NCBI RefSeq assembly: GCF_034555375.1
Contig: NZ_CP140706.1
Span: 673,001 to 737,000 of the forward strand
Origin: Pseudomonas sp. B33.4
Lineage (GTDB): Bacteria > Pseudomonadota > Gammaproteobacteria > Pseudomonadales > Pseudomonadaceae
Direction of reading: 5' to 3'
Length of the DNA stretch: 64,000 nt
The notes under the pieces are model-generated. The model was not told the origin of the DNA. It saw only the letters and a list, made by a program, of their open reading frames with translations, and searched no databases. Numbering within the stretch: the stretch's first letter is position 1; every line of letters starts with the position of its first letter. Both the position numbers and the translations under genes were made by a program. Of this stretch, positions 40,229-50,410 are shown piece after piece.

Positions 40229-41836
40229 TTAGTGACGGAAGTGGCGCATGCCCGTAAAGACCATGGCGATGCCGGCTTCGTCGGCTGCAGCAATCACTTC
40301 AGCATCACGCATCGAGCCGCCCGGCTGGATCACTGCAGTGATGCCGACCTTGGCCGCGTTGTCCAGACCGTCGCGGAACGGGAAGAACGCGTCGGATGCC
40401 ATCACCGAACCGGCAACTTGCAGGCCAGCATGCTCAGCCTTGATCGCGGCGATACGCGCCGAGTTTACGCGGCTCATCTGGCCCGCGCCGACACCGATGG
40501 TCTGACGGTTCTTGGCGTAGACGATGGCGTTGGACTTAACGTACTTGGCAACTTTCCAGGCGAAGATCAGGTCGTGGATTTCCTGTTCGGTCGGGGCGCG
40601 TTTGGTCACGACTTTCAGGTCATCGGCGCTGATCATGCCGATGTCACGGCTCTGTACCAGCAGGCCGCCGTTGACGCGCTTGTAGTCCCAGGCAGCGGCG
40701 CGATCAGCCGACCACTCGCCGCACGCCAGCAGGCGCACGTTGGCTTTCGCCGCAACAATGGCGCGGGCTTCTGCGCTGACGCTTGGGGCGATGATCACTT
40801 CAACGAACTGACGCTCGACGATCGCTTTGGCGGTCTCGGCATCCAGTTCACGGTTGAAAGCGATGATGCCGCCGAACGCTGACTCGGTGTCGGTGGCGTA
40901 AGCCAGTTCGTAGGCCTGACGGATGCCGCCTTCAGCGTCCGGGCTGACTGCTACGCCGCACGGGTTGGCGTGCTTGACGATGACGCAGGCAGGTTTGACG
41001 AAGCTCTTCACGCATTCCAGCGCGGCGTCGGTGTCGGCCACGTTGTTGTACGACAGCTCTTTGCCTTGCAGTTGGGTCGCGGTGGCGATGCCGACTTCGG
41101 CAGGCTTGGCTTCAACGTAGAACGCCGCGCTCTGGTGCGGGTTCTCGCCGTAGCGCATTTCCTGAGCCTTGATGAACTGGCTGTTGAAGGTGCGCGGGAA
41201 TTCGCTGCGGCCTTCAGTGCTGAGGGTTTCAGCCGCTTGATTCACGGTGCCCATGTAGTTGGCGATCATGCCGTCGTAGGCCGCGGTGTGTTCGAAGGCC
41301 TTGAGCATCAGGTCGAAACGCTGAGCGTAGGTCAGGCCGCCGGCCTTCAGGCCTTCCAGCACACTGGTGTAATCGCTGGCATTCACCACGATGGCTACGT
41401 CTTTATGGTTTTTCGCTGCCGAACGGACCATGGTCGGGCCGCCGATGTCGATGTTTTCGATGGCGGTCGGCAGGTCGCAGCCTGGCTTGTTGATAGTGGC
41501 TTCGAACGGGTAAAGGTTGACGGCAACCAGATCGATCGGCTTGATGCCGTGCTCGTTCATGATCGCGTCATCGATACCGCGACGACCGAGGATGCCGCCG
41601 TGGATTTTCGGGTGCAGGGTTTTCACCCGACCGTCCATCATTTCGGCGAAACCGGTGTAATCCGCGACTTCCACTGCGGCAACACCGTTGTCGCGCAGCA
41701 GCTTGAACGTCCCGCCGGTGGAGAGGATCTCTACGCCCAGAGCTTCAAGCTCCTTGGCGAATTCGAGGATCCCGGTCTTGTCGGAAACGCTGATCAAGGC
41801 GCGGCGGATCGGCAGGCGGGTAGTCTGGTCGGTCAT
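40229..41836 (-). CDS. purH: Bifunctional AICAR formyltransferase/IMP cyclohydrolase
   Basis: Carries out the last two steps of IMP synthesis. At 535 residues from the ATG at 41836 (GGA eight bases upstream) it is full length. The N-terminal cyclohydrolase part begins [20 protein letters not shown] and has [15 protein letters not shown]; the C-terminal transformylase contains [12 protein letters not shown] and a C-terminal GMRHFRH. Two in-frame Met codons lie slightly upstream but without a better ribosome binding site. It is separated from purD by a REP pair and from fis by a terminator. Confidence 0.97.
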   Translation of the reverse strand: MTDQTTRLPIRRALISVSDKTGILEFAKELEALGVEILSTGGTFKLLRDNGVAAVEVADYTGFAEMMDGRVKTLHPKIHGGILGRRGIDDAIMNEHGIKPIDLVAVNLYPFEATINKPGCDLPTAIENIDIGGPTMVRSAAKNHKDVAIVVNASDYTSVLEGLKAGGLTYAQRFDLMLKAFEHTAAYDGMIANYMGTVNQAAETLSTEGRSEFPRTFNSQFIKAQEMRYGENPHQSAAFYVEAKPAEVGIATATQLQGKELSYNNVADTDAALECVKSFVKPACVIVKHANPCGVAVSPDAEGGIRQAYELAYATDTESAFGGIIAFNRELDAETAKAIVERQFVEVIIAPSVSAEARAIVAAKANVRLLACGEWSADRAAAWDYKRVNGGLLVQSRDIGMISADDLKVVTKRAPTEQEIHDLIFAWKVAKYVKSNAIVYAKNRQTIGVGAGQMSRVNSARIAAIKAEHAGLQVAGSVMASDAFFPFRDGLDNAAKVGITAVIQPGGSMRDAEVIAAADEAGIAMVFTGMRHFRH

Positions 41837-41867
41837 CTCAATTTCCATCAAAAGCAAAGGAAGTCAG

Positions 41868-41902
41868 CAAAAAAGGCGACCGTTTTTTACGCGGGCGCCT
41901 TT
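41868..41902 (-). terminator. Terminator after fis
   Basis: On the minus strand AAAGGCG and CGCCTTT pair around a 17-base loop and are followed by further T residues. It lies 18 bases after the fis stop codon and before purH. Confidence 0.6.
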
Positions 41903-41919
41903 CTGGTTTGATTGAATGC

Positions 41920-42240
41920 TTACAGCAGATCGTACTGCTTGAGTTTCTTGCGCAGCGTGCCGCGGTTAAGTCCCAGCAGCTCGCTTGCCTTGGTCTGGTT
42001 GCCCTTGACGTAGTTCATCACGCTTTCGAGCAGGGGCGCCTCGACTTCGGAGAGCACCAGGTTGTACACATCCGTGACGGACGCGCCCTCAAGGTGGGCG
42101 AAATAATTGTGCAGCGCCTTCTCGACACTCCCGCGAAGGGTCTGACCTTCTTCGCTCGGGGTATTGAGGTGCTGTTTCAAATTCACGTTGTCGCTCACGG
42201 GTGCTGTTCCACTCACTAAAGTCTCGGTCATCATCGTCAT
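41920..42240 (-). CDS. fis: DNA-binding protein Fis
   Basis: Nucleoid protein Fis, 106 residues, acting as a dimer in DNA bending and growth-phase control. The C-terminal helix-turn-helix [20 protein letters not shown] is intact, and the chosen ATG gives [16 protein letters not shown], which corresponds to the P. aeruginosa start as I recall it. The ATG overlaps the dusB stop (ATGA), the classic dusB-fis operon of gammaproteobacteria. An open frame continues upstream but only as a shadow of dusB. Confidence 0.97.
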   Translation of the reverse strand: MTMMTETLVSGTAPVSDNVNLKQHLNTPSEEGQTLRGSVEKALHNYFAHLEGASVTDVYNLVLSEVEAPLLESVMNYVKGNQTKASELLGLNRGTLRKKLKQYDLL

Positions 42241-43247
42241 GCGGCCACCCCTTCTTCGTCCCCTGTCAGGCTCTTGTAATGCTCGGCGAAGAACTCCCGA
42301 ACATTGGCGCATTGTGTTTCCGTACCATCCAAACGATTGAAGTGGGCGCGAAACTCCCTGGCGCCCGGCAAGGTTGCGAGATACCAGCCCACATGCTTCC
42401 GAGCAATTCGCACGCCCATCACGTCCCCATAGAAAGCGTGAAGTGCGGCCAGATGCTCCAGCAGTATGTGTTCCACCTCGATCAGCTCCGGTGCCGGCAA
42501 TTTCTCGCCGGTACGCAGGAAGTGTTCGATCTCGCGAAAAATCCATGGCCGCCCTTGGGCGGCTCGGCCTACCAACAGGCCATCGGCACCGGTTGCGTCG
42601 AGGACGTAACGGGCCTTCTCCGGCGAATCGATATCGCCATTGGCAAACACCGGAATCGACACCGCCTGCTTGATCGCGGCAATCGTGTCGTACTCGGCTT
42701 CCCCTTTATACAGATCGGCACGAGTGCGGCCATGCACTGCCAGCGCCGTAATGCCGGCCTGCTCGGCGATCTTCGCCACGGTCAGGCCGTTCTTGTTGTC
42801 CCGATCCCAGCCGGTGCGGATCTTCAGGGTCACCGGCACATCTACCGCAGCCACAACGGCCTGCAGGATCTCGGTGACCAGTGCTTCGTCCTTCAACAAC
42901 GCGGAACCGGCAGCCTTGTTGCAGACCTTTTTTGCCGGGCAACCCATGTTGATATCAATAATCTGTGCGCCCAGTTCGACGTTAGCCCGGGCTGCATCCG
43001 CCAGCATCTGCGCATCACCACCGGCAATCTGCACCGAGCGTGGCTCGGGATCGCCTTCGTGGATCATGCGCATGCGCGACTTGCGGGTGTTCCACAAGCT
43101 CATGTCGCTGGTGACCATTTCCGAGACTACAAGCCCTGCGCCCAAACGCTTGCACAGCTGACGAAAGGGCTGGTCGGTGACGCCCGCCATAGGGGCGAGA
43201 ATCAAGCCGTTCTGCAATGTGTATGGGCCGATGCGTACCGCCGACAT
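42237..43247 (-). CDS. dusB: tRNA-dihydrouridine synthase B
   Basis: FMN-dependent enzyme that reduces uridine to dihydrouridine in the tRNA D-loop. At 336 residues the length is normal. The TIM-barrel start [20 protein letters not shown], the catalytic-cysteine motif [12 protein letters not shown], and [10 protein letters not shown] are visible. It is the first gene of the dusB-fis pair. The 185 bases upstream (43248-43432) should hold its promoter; no clear sigma-70 site was picked out. Confidence 0.96.
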   Translation of the reverse strand: MSAVRIGPYTLQNGLILAPMAGVTDQPFRQLCKRLGAGLVVSEMVTSDMSLWNTRKSRMRMIHEGDPEPRSVQIAGGDAQMLADAARANVELGAQIIDINMGCPAKKVCNKAAGSALLKDEALVTEILQAVVAAVDVPVTLKIRTGWDRDNKNGLTVAKIAEQAGITALAVHGRTRADLYKGEAEYDTIAAIKQAVSIPVFANGDIDSPEKARYVLDATGADGLLVGRAAQGRPWIFREIEHFLRTGEKLPAPELIEVEHILLEHLAALHAFYGDVMGVRIARKHVGWYLATLPGAREFRAHFNRLDGTETQCANVREFFAEHYKSLTGDEEGVAA

Positions 43248-43432
43248 AGGACTTCCCTGAGGTGGGGCCGGATCATGAGAGTTCGAAAAAGGGTTGGCAT
43301 GATACCCGCTCTCGATGACTGGATAAAGGCTGAATTGAACAAAATCTGAACAGTTATTCTGTTATCGCCACGGGTTTGGTTGTGGGTGGCAAAGTCAGAA
43401 AACCGCCGTCAATTGGAAAGCGACGCCGTGAT

Positions 43433-44674
43433 TCACTCGGGCGAGTGGAAACTCAGGCTGTAATTCACCGCCTTCGGCCCGGGATCGAGAATATCCAGAG
43501 CAATATGGATTGGCGTCTGCGGCGGCATTTCCGCCAGGCCTTCGAGATCACCTCTGAGGTATTCGCCGGGTTTGAAGCGACGACTGGCGATCAGGTGACC
43601 GTTGAGGTCGGCAAAGCGCAATTCCAGCAATGGAAACGGCTGGGAGAATGTCGCGCGGTTATAAATGATCGCGTCGACCACCAGCGCACCGTTGAACTCC
43701 GGATGGCTGCGCACCACCAGGTTGCTGCTCTTGATCCGGGCGATGTCGACCTTGGACGGCACCGTGCAGCCGATCTGCGGGCAGATTTGCTGGAACCACG
43801 GGCGATACTGATCCTGCCGCGCCAGCTCCTCGAAATGATAGGAGATGTACTGGGCCGCCAGCCCACCTGCCGCCAGCATTACCAACAGCAGCCAGAGCAT
43901 GCGTCGGCCCCACGGCGAGCGGCGCTTCTGCCAGTCCAGTTGCAGCGGGTCGTCGGTCAGGTCTTGCAGGACTTCGGCACGTACGCCGGGCTCTGCGCGC
44001 TCGCGTTTTTTGCGCAGCGGCTCGATCGATGGCAAATCGTCGTCATTCGCTTCGTCGCCGGCTGACAGGCGTTCGCGGCGGGCATTGGGATCGATCGGAT
44101 CGTGCAGGCGCAGATGCGGAATCGCTGGCTCGTCATCCAGATCCACCGGTTCCAGTGACAGCGATGGCTCGGTGCGCTCGGATTTGACCGGTTCGATGTT
44201 GGCGATTTCAGCCTCGTCGTCCTCGGGCTCGACCGTGTGTTCATCGGCGCGCTCGCTGAACAGACTGTCGCGCCAGAGCGTTTCATCCGGTTCAGGGTTG
44301 TCGCGGCGTGCGCTCAGGGCATCTTCGCGTGGACGACCGAATTCGGTGGTCGGCTGGATTTCCCGTTGTTCGAGGCGGGCCAGTTCTTCGTCCAGATCGA
44401 GGCTATCGAGATCCAGCTCCGACGCGCTCCACTGCTTTTGGCTGATTGCGCGCGGGGCGGGCTGTTCGACGATGGCCGGCTGCTCGATAATCGACGGTGC
44501 AACCGGCGTCACCGCGTCCTTGCCGGCGTGTTGCTCCAGCAGCTGTTTGGCTGCATTGAACACTTGCAGGCAGGAGCCGCAGCGAACCACCCCGCGGGCC
44601 ACGCTCAATTGAGCATGGCTGACACGGAAGCTGGTTTGGCAATGCGGGCACTGGGTGACGAAACTGTCGGTCAT
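43433..44674 (-). CDS. DUF3426 zinc-ribbon membrane protein
   Basis: A 413-residue protein. The N-terminus is an MJ0042-type zinc ribbon with two CxxC pairs (QCPHCQTSF and RCGSCLQVF). A long acidic, low-complexity linker (about 60-220) leads to one membrane helix (RRMLWLLLVMLAAGGLAAQY, about 255-274) and a C-terminal DUF3426 domain with beta strands expected outside the membrane. The corresponding P. aeruginosa gene sits at the same place between dusB and prmA. Function unknown. It lies 30 bases downstream of prmA on the same strand. Confidence 0.9.
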   Translation of the reverse strand: MTDSFVTQCPHCQTSFRVSHAQLSVARGVVRCGSCLQVFNAAKQLLEQHAGKDAVTPVAPSIIEQPAIVEQPAPRAISQKQWSASELDLDSLDLDEELARLEQREIQPTTEFGRPREDALSARRDNPEPDETLWRDSLFSERADEHTVEPEDDEAEIANIEPVKSERTEPSLSLEPVDLDDEPAIPHLRLHDPIDPNARRERLSAGDEANDDDLPSIEPLRKKRERAEPGVRAEVLQDLTDDPLQLDWQKRRSPWGRRMLWLLLVMLAAGGLAAQYISYHFEELARQDQYRPWFQQICPQIGCTVPSKVDIARIKSSNLVVRSHPEFNGALVVDAIIYNRATFSQPFPLLELRFADLNGHLIASRRFKPGEYLRGDLEGLAEMPPQTPIHIALDILDPGPKAVNYSLSFHSPE

Positions 44675-44704
44675 GCGGCGATCCGGATTATGCAGGCGCT
44701 CATA

Positions 44705-45583
44705 TTAACGCCGACGGCCGGTGATGCGCACCCAGCCATCGCGATTGGCGATCGGGTCGAGATCGAAGTCCTGCGCATAAGCGGCAGCGACTTCATCACC
44801 TTGTTCAGCGAGGATGCCCGACAGCGCCAGACGTCCACCGGATTTCACCAGGCCGGACAGTTGCGGCGCCAAAGAAACCAGTGGGCCAGCCAGAATGTTG
44901 GCGACCAGTACGTCAGCTTGAGCCTGCGGCAGATCTTCCGGCAGGTACAGCGGGAACAGTTCGTCGGCAATGTTATTGCGACCGGCGTTGTCGCGGGAGG
45001 CTTCCAGGGCCTGAACGTCGATGTCGGTGCCGACCGCCTCCTTGGCGCCAAGCAGCAGGGCGGCAATCGCCAGAATCCCCGAGCCGCAGCCGAAGTCGAG
45101 CACGTTGCAGTCTTTCAGGTCCTGACCGTCGAGCCATTCCAGGCACAGTGCGGTGGTCGGGTGGGTGCCGGTGCCGAACGCCAGCCCCGGATCGAGCAGC
45201 AGGTTGACGGCGTCAGGCTCAGGCGCGGCGTGCCAGCTCGGCACGATCCACAGGCGCTGGCCGAAACGCATTGGCTGGAAACCGTCCATCCAGCTGCGTT
45301 CCCAGTCCTGATCTTCAATGACTTCGCTGTGATGCTCAGGCAGCGGGCTGCCGGTCAGCAGCTCGAGATGGGCCAGAACCGGTGCCGGTTCGGTACCGCC
45401 TTCGAACAGCGCCAGCAGGTGCGTGTGCGCCCACAGCGGGGTGGTGTTGAGTTCCGGCTCGAAGATCGGCTGGTCTTCGGCGTCCATGAAGGTCACCGAT
45501 ACGGCGCCCACTTCAAGGAAAGCGTCTTCGTAGGTTTCGGCTTGTTCCGGGCTGATGGCGAGACGTACTTGCAGCCAAGGCAT
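44705..45583 (-). CDS. prmA: Ribosomal protein L11 methyltransferase
   Basis: SAM-dependent trimethylation of ribosomal protein L11. At 292 residues from the ATG at 45583 (AAGGTG upstream) it starts [20 protein letters not shown] as in the family. The SAM-binding motif is [20 protein letters not shown] and the [15 protein letters not shown] segment is conserved. The open frame continues upstream through REP DNA, which was not included. Confidence 0.96.
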   Translation of the reverse strand: MPWLQVRLAISPEQAETYEDAFLEVGAVSVTFMDAEDQPIFEPELNTTPLWAHTHLLALFEGGTEPAPVLAHLELLTGSPLPEHHSEVIEDQDWERSWMDGFQPMRFGQRLWIVPSWHAAPEPDAVNLLLDPGLAFGTGTHPTTALCLEWLDGQDLKDCNVLDFGCGSGILAIAALLLGAKEAVGTDIDVQALEASRDNAGRNNIADELFPLYLPEDLPQAQADVLVANILAGPLVSLAPQLSGLVKSGGRLALSGILAEQGDEVAAAYAQDFDLDPIANRDGWVRITGRRR

Positions 45584-45679
45584 GGCGGGCACCTTTGAAA
45601 AATATTGATTGCAGCCTAGCGGCCGGCGAGAAGCGCGCAAGTTTACGCGAGCGCGCGGCAGAACACGAACATGGTTGAA

Positions 45680-45761
45680 GATCAAAAGATCGCAGCCTGC
45701 GGCAGCTCCTACAGGGGGATGCATTCGAAATGCAGGAGCTGCCGCAGGCTGCGATCTTTTT
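45680..45761. repeat. REP-like inverted pair, AAAGATCGCAGCCTGCGGCAG family
   Basis: GATCAAAAGATCGCAGCCTG at 45680 and its inverse ending GCTGCGATCTTTTT at 45761 lie between accC and prmA. Confidence 0.85.
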
Positions 45762-45779
45762 GACTTTACTGCAGAAACA

Positions 45780-45805
45780 ACAAAGCCGCCCGAAGGCGGC
45801 TTTGT
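45780..45805 (-). terminator. Terminator of the accBC transcript
   Basis: On the minus strand AAAGCCGCC-TTCG-GGCGGCTTT is a 9-bp stem with a UUCG-type tetraloop followed by GTTGTTTC. It lies 17 bases beyond the accC stop. Confidence 0.8.
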
Positions 45806-45821
45806 CTGGTGCGGCTGAAGC

Positions 45822-47180
45822 TTAGTGCTTCTCGCCAGCCAGCTTGTGCTCAAGGTAGTGAATGTTTACACCACCCTTGCAGAAGCCTTCGTCACGAACC
45901 AGATCACGGTGCAGCGGGATGTTGGTCTTGATCCCGTCAACCACGATTTCGTCCAGGGCATTGCGCATGCGTGCCATGGCTTCGTCGCGGGTCGCGCCGT
46001 AAGTGATCAGCTTGCCGATCAGCGAGTCGTAGTTCGGCGGAACGGCATAGCCACTGTACAGGTGCGAATCGACGCGAACGCCGTTGCCGCCTGGTGCGTG
46101 GAAATGCTTGACCGTACCCGGGCTCGGCATGAAGGTTTTCGGGTCTTCAGCGTTGATCCGGCATTCCAGCGAGTGACCGCGGATCACCACGTCATCCTGC
46201 GTGAACGACAGCTTGTTGCCAGCGGCGATGCTGAGCATCTCCTTGACGATGTCGATACCGGTGACCATTTCCGAAACCGGGTGCTCCACCTGAACACGAG
46301 TGTTCATTTCGATGAAGTAGAAACGACCGTTCTCGTACAGGAACTCGAAAGTACCCGCGCCGCGGTAGCCGATGTCGATGCACGCCTTGACGCAGCGAGC
46401 CAGTACTTCTTCGCGCGCCTTCTCGTCGATGCCCGGTGCCGGCGCCTCTTCGAGAACTTTCTGGTGACGACGTTGCAGCGAGCAATCGCGGTCGCCCAGA
46501 TGGATGGCGTGGCCCTGGCCGTCGGACAGCACCTGCACTTCGACGTGACGCGGGTTGGTCAGGAATTTTTCCAGATAGACCATCGGGTTACCGAACGCCG
46601 CGCCAGCTTCGGTGCGGGTCAGTTTGGCGAAGGCGATCAGGTCTTCTTCCTTGTGCACAACACGCATGCCGCGACCACCACCGCCGCCAGCGGCTTTGAT
46701 GATCACCGGGTAGCCGACTTCACGACCGATGCGCAGCGCCGTTTCTTCGTCTTCCGGCAACGGGCCGTCGGAACCTGGAACGGTCGGTACGCCCGCTTCG
46801 ATCATCGCGTGCTTGGCCGATACCTTGTCGCCCATCAGGCGAATGGTGTCGGCTTTCGGGCCGATGAAAGCGAAGCCGGAGTTCTCGACCTGCTCGGCAA
46901 AATCGGCGTTTTCCGCGAGGAAACCGTAGCCTGGGTGAATGGCGGTAGCGCCAGTCACTTCAGCGGCAGCGATGATGGCCGGGATGTGCAGGTAGGACTG
47001 AGCGGCAGACGCCGGGCCGATGCAGACGGATTCGTCTGCCAGACCCAGGTGCATCAGCTCTTTGTCGGCCTTGGAGTAAACGGCGACGGTCTTGATGCCC
47101 ATCTCTTTGCAGGCACGCAGAATCCGCAGGGCGATCTCACCGCGGTTCGCGATCAGAACTTTTTCCAACTTCGCAGTCAT
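45822..47180 (-). CDS. accC: Acetyl-CoA carboxylase, biotin carboxylase subunit
   Basis: ATP-dependent carboxylation of biotin on AccB, the first half-reaction of fatty-acid synthesis. At 452 residues from the ATG at 47180 it is full length. Features: [20 protein letters not shown] at the N-terminus, the ATP-grasp glycine-rich loop [35 protein letters not shown] codon 21 bases upstream is in frame, but GGAGAG at proper spacing supports this start. It follows accB by 17 bases. Confidence 0.97.
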   Translation of the reverse strand: MTAKLEKVLIANRGEIALRILRACKEMGIKTVAVYSKADKELMHLGLADESVCIGPASAAQSYLHIPAIIAAAEVTGATAIHPGYGFLAENADFAEQVENSGFAFIGPKADTIRLMGDKVSAKHAMIEAGVPTVPGSDGPLPEDEETALRIGREVGYPVIIKAAGGGGGRGMRVVHKEEDLIAFAKLTRTEAGAAFGNPMVYLEKFLTNPRHVEVQVLSDGQGHAIHLGDRDCSLQRRHQKVLEEAPAPGIDEKAREEVLARCVKACIDIGYRGAGTFEFLYENGRFYFIEMNTRVQVEHPVSEMVTGIDIVKEMLSIAAGNKLSFTQDDVVIRGHSLECRINAEDPKTFMPSPGTVKHFHAPGGNGVRVDSHLYSGYAVPPNYDSLIGKLITYGATRDEAMARMRNALDEIVVDGIKTNIPLHRDLVRDEGFCKGGVNIHYLEHKLAGEKH

Positions 47181-47197
47181 CAAAGGCTCTCCGCAGT

Positions 47198-47659
47198 TCA
47201 AACGATGGTGAACAGCGGTTGGTCGTACTCAACCGGCTGGCCGTCTTCGACGAGGATGGACTCGATCACACCGCTGGTTTCAGCTTCGATGTGGTTCATC
47301 ATCTTCATGGCTTCGACGATGCACAGAGTGTCGCCTTTCTTCACGGTCTGGCCGACTTCAACGAAGGCTGGCGAGGCTGGCGAAGATTTACGGTAGAAGG
47401 TGCCGACCATCGGCGAACGGGCAACAGTGCCGTTCAGCGCTGGCGCAGCAGCGGCAGCCGGGGCTGCGGCAGCAACCGGAGCAGCAGCGGCAGGTGCAGC
47501 GACCGGTGCTTGCATCGGAGCCGGCGCGTAGTACTGCTGAGCCGGGGTCTTGCTGTGACGGCTGATGCGTACGGACTCTTCGCCTTCCTTGATCTCGAGC
47601 TCGTCGATGCCGGACTCTTCCAGCAATTCGATCAGTTTCTTAACTTTACGGATATCCAT
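47198..47659 (-). CDS. accB: Acetyl-CoA carboxylase, biotin carboxyl carrier protein
   Basis: Biotin carrier of acetyl-CoA carboxylase, 153 residues. The N-terminal [20 protein letters not shown] region, an Ala/Pro-rich flexible linker (about 50-85) and a biotinyl domain with the biotin-attachment sequence [12 protein letters not shown] are all present. It is co-transcribed with accC. Confidence 0.97.
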   Translation of the reverse strand: MDIRKVKKLIELLEESGIDELEIKEGEESVRISRHSKTPAQQYYAPAPMQAPVAAPAAAAPVAAAAPAAAAAPALNGTVARSPMVGTFYRKSSPASPAFVEVGQTVKKGDTLCIVEAMKMMNHIEAETSGVIESILVEDGQPVEYDQPLFTIV

Positions 47660-47707
47660 GAATCATCAACTCCCAAGGGTCGGTCAGGGGCGCTTAACGC
47701 TTGTAGT

Positions 47708-48160
47708 TCAAGTCGTTGCCTGTGTTTCAAGCTGTTCTAGTGCAGCCTCCAGGGCCAGTCGGTAACCGCTGGCGCCAAGGCCGCAGATCACTCCCACCGC
47801 TACGTCGGAGAAGTAAGAGTGATGGCGGAAAGGTTCGCGTTTGTGCACGTTGGACAAATGCACTTCGATGAATGGGATGCTCACTCCCAGCAACGCGTCA
47901 CGTAATGCGACACTTGTGTGTGTAAAAGCTGCTGGATTGATCAGAATGAAATCGACGCCTTCGCCGCGCGCGGCGTGGATGCGGTCGATCAATTCGTACT
48001 CGGCATTGCTTTGCAGATACAGCAGATGATGGCCGGCTTCACGGGCGCGGCGCTCCAGATCCTGATTGATCTGCGCCAGGGTCGTAGAACCGTAAGTGCC
48101 GGGTTCGCGGGTGCCGAGCAGGTTCAGGTTGGGGCCGTGCAGCACCAGTAGGGTTGCCAT
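47708..48160 (-). CDS. aroQ: 3-dehydroquinate dehydratase, type II
   Basis: Third step of the shikimate pathway. At 150 residues from the ATG at 48160 it has the family N-terminus [20 protein letters not shown] with the catalytic Tyr lid, and [20 protein letters not shown] plus [23 protein letters not shown] precedes the start. It lies 48 bases upstream of accB on the same strand, the same neighbourhood as in P. aeruginosa. Confidence 0.97.
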   Translation of the reverse strand: MATLLVLHGPNLNLLGTREPGTYGSTTLAQINQDLERRAREAGHHLLYLQSNAEYELIDRIHAARGEGVDFILINPAAFTHTSVALRDALLGVSIPFIEVHLSNVHKREPFRHHSYFSDVAVGVICGLGASGYRLALEAALEQLETQATT

Positions 48161-48335
48161 CTGCGTAGTCCTTGTTATCAATGAGCATTCGTCAGAACCC
48201 GGCGACTATGCCGCAAAGACTTTGTGACTGTCCAGTTCTATGCAATAGCCAGCACGATGGCCGATGTTTGCGCGAAATATGTGACCAAGTCATTTGATCC
48301 GGTCATTCCGCAAGATAGGCGGTGATACAAATGAC

Positions 48336-48410
48336 GCTATCGCGAGCAGGCTCACTCCTACAGTTGAAATGCGTTCCCTTGTAGGAGTGAGCCTGCTCGC
48401 GATAGCGGTC
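48336..48410. repeat. REP-like inverted pair, TAGGAGTGAGCCTGCTCGCG family
   Basis: GCTATCGCGAGCAGGCTCAC at 48336 and its inverse ending GCTCGCGATAGCGGTC at 48410. The two copies point outward relative to the pair at 40126. The rest of the 48161-48412 gap holds nothing recognisable. Confidence 0.85.
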
Positions 48411-48412
48411 TA

Positions 48413-50359
48413 TCAGACGCGAAAGGCCTGAACGGCCGTATGCAGTTGCCCGCCCAATACCAGCAGGTTCTCACCCTGTTCGCGCCCACGGCCGATACGC
48501 AGCAAGTTATCCCCACCCAACTGATGAATCCGCTCGCTGTGATCGCGAATCTCGCTGACCGCGCCACTCTGCTGCGCAGTGACATCAGCAATGCGGATTG
48601 CCGTATCGGAAATGGTCTGAATCGCACCGACAATTTTATCCAGCGCACCGTCCGCCGCTTGCGCCTGATTGGCGGTGGCTTCGGCATGTTCAACCTGTGC
48701 GCGCATGCCTTCGACCGATTGCCGTGCCGCTGTTTGCAGGCCGGCAATCAGCATCTGAATTTCGGCAGTCGCGCCGGCAGTACGTTGGGCAAGTGAACGC
48801 ACTTCCTCGGCCACCACGGCAAAACCACGACCCATTTCCCCGGCGCGCGCCGCTTCAATCGCCGCGTTGAGGGCCAGCAGGTTGGTCTGGTCGGCAATCG
48901 AGCGAATCACCGTTAACACGCCACCAATGGTTGCCGACTCTTCGGCCAGATGTTCGATCATCTGCGCGTTGCCTTGTACTTCACCGACCAAGGCATGCAG
49001 GCCGGTCAGGCTCTGGCCGATCACGGTCTGGCCATGCTCGACCGCCAGTCCGGCATGACGACTGGCGTCTGCTGCTTGCTGGGCATCACCGGCAACCTGT
49101 TGGATTGTCGCTTCCAGTTCGCCGAGGGAATCGCGGATCAGTGCGGTATCGCCGGCCTGATGTTCGGCGCCGCTGTGCAAGTCGTTGCTCAGTTCGGCGA
49201 GGGTGCGACTACTGCCCGCGACTTGTTCGGCATTGCCGCGAATCGTCCCGACCAGATCCACCAGATAGGCGCGCAAGCGGTTTAGCGAGGCTTCGATGTC
49301 GTGCAGTTCGCGGTTGGTTTTGCCCAGATGAATGTCGCGACTGAAATCGCCCTCGGCCCAGGTTGAAAGCGCCGGAGCGAGATTGGTCAGAGTGCGCGAG
49401 AGCCGCCGTTGCAAGGTATCGATCAGTAAAGCGATCAGCAGAATCAAACCGATCATCACGCCCTGCATCAGACGCACTTCGCCTTGAATTTGCCCGTGTT
49501 GCGCACGCACCACTGGCTCAAGCCCGGCGATGGCCTGCTGCACGGCGGCAATTTTCTGGTGGGTCGCCGTACTGAGGTCGGCGCGTTTCTGGATCTGATC
49601 GCGTGTACGCGCCAGCTCCGCCGGGTATCGTCCGAGCAGACTATTGAGTTCGCGTTTGAAACTGATACCGGCGTCTTCGGCGGCGGCTTTTTCGGTGCTC
49701 TCGATGCCCATCATCGCGGCGAAATCGTCGCTGCCGGACTCACTGGTGGCGACCACGCCAAGCAAGGGCAGGGCATCGATCAATTGCGCTTGCGTGCGGA
49801 TGTTGGTGACCTCGCGCTCGACATCGGCGGCCAGTTCACTGCGCCCGCTGCTGACCAGTTTGTCCCTTGCCAGCGACAGTTTGCCCAAATGCTGAGAGGC
49901 AACCAGCAGTGGTGTCATATAGGCCGCGTTGCCATTGGCATAAGTGCTGAGTTGCTCAAGGCTGGCGCTCAATTCGCGCTCGGCCTGCAATAGCAACGCC
50001 TGCGGATCACCCGCCAGTTTGCCGGCCGCGAGCAAGTCGGTTTTGCTGAACTCCTCCAGGCCCGACAGGCTCGGACGCAGCGTGGCAGCCAGCGCCGGCG
50101 GCAACTCATCGAGTTCTTTGCGCAGGCTATCGATGGCCTGGCTGGCGCTGCTCAGGCGCAAGGCGTCGCCGCTGGCGAGGTAATCCTCGACGTTGCGTGC
50201 GACCTCGTTCTGAAACTGCTGCGACAGTCCCAAATACCGCTCCATCAACAGATACGGGCGTTCGAGGGCTTTTTGCGACCACCACAGCGTGGCGCCGAGT
50301 GCGAGGCACACGGCGACCAGCAGCAGCGTATTGAGATTGGTGAGCAACTTCAGGCGCAT
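48413..50359 (-). CDS. ctpL: Methyl-accepting chemotaxis protein, CtpL-like
   Basis: A 648-residue transmembrane chemoreceptor. The first helix (about 8-27) and the second ([17 protein letters not shown], about 300) enclose a periplasmic helical domain of about 270 residues. A HAMP-like region follows, then the signalling domain with the conserved hairpin tip [20 protein letters not shown]. The extracellular domain and position between aroQ and gcbA match P. aeruginosa CtpL (PA4844), a receptor for inorganic phosphate at low concentration and some other ligands; the ligand here is inferred. The C-terminus lacks a CheR-binding pentapeptide. Confidence 0.85.
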   Translation of the reverse strand: MRLKLLTNLNTLLLVAVCLALGATLWWSQKALERPYLLMERYLGLSQQFQNEVARNVEDYLASGDALRLSSASQAIDSLRKELDELPPALAATLRPSLSGLEEFSKTDLLAAGKLAGDPQALLLQAERELSASLEQLSTYANGNAAYMTPLLVASQHLGKLSLARDKLVSSGRSELAADVEREVTNIRTQAQLIDALPLLGVVATSESGSDDFAAMMGIESTEKAAAEDAGISFKRELNSLLGRYPAELARTRDQIQKRADLSTATHQKIAAVQQAIAGLEPVVRAQHGQIQGEVRLMQGVMIGLILLIALLIDTLQRRLSRTLTNLAPALSTWAEGDFSRDIHLGKTNRELHDIEASLNRLRAYLVDLVGTIRGNAEQVAGSSRTLAELSNDLHSGAEHQAGDTALIRDSLGELEATIQQVAGDAQQAADASRHAGLAVEHGQTVIGQSLTGLHALVGEVQGNAQMIEHLAEESATIGGVLTVIRSIADQTNLLALNAAIEAARAGEMGRGFAVVAEEVRSLAQRTAGATAEIQMLIAGLQTAARQSVEGMRAQVEHAEATANQAQAADGALDKIVGAIQTISDTAIRIADVTAQQSGAVSEIRDHSERIHQLGGDNLLRIGRGREQGENLLVLGGQLHTAVQAFRV

Positions 50360-50410
50360 GACGGCTACCAACGGCAGAAATGGTAAGCGCCTGAATTTAT
50401 TGCGGTTCTG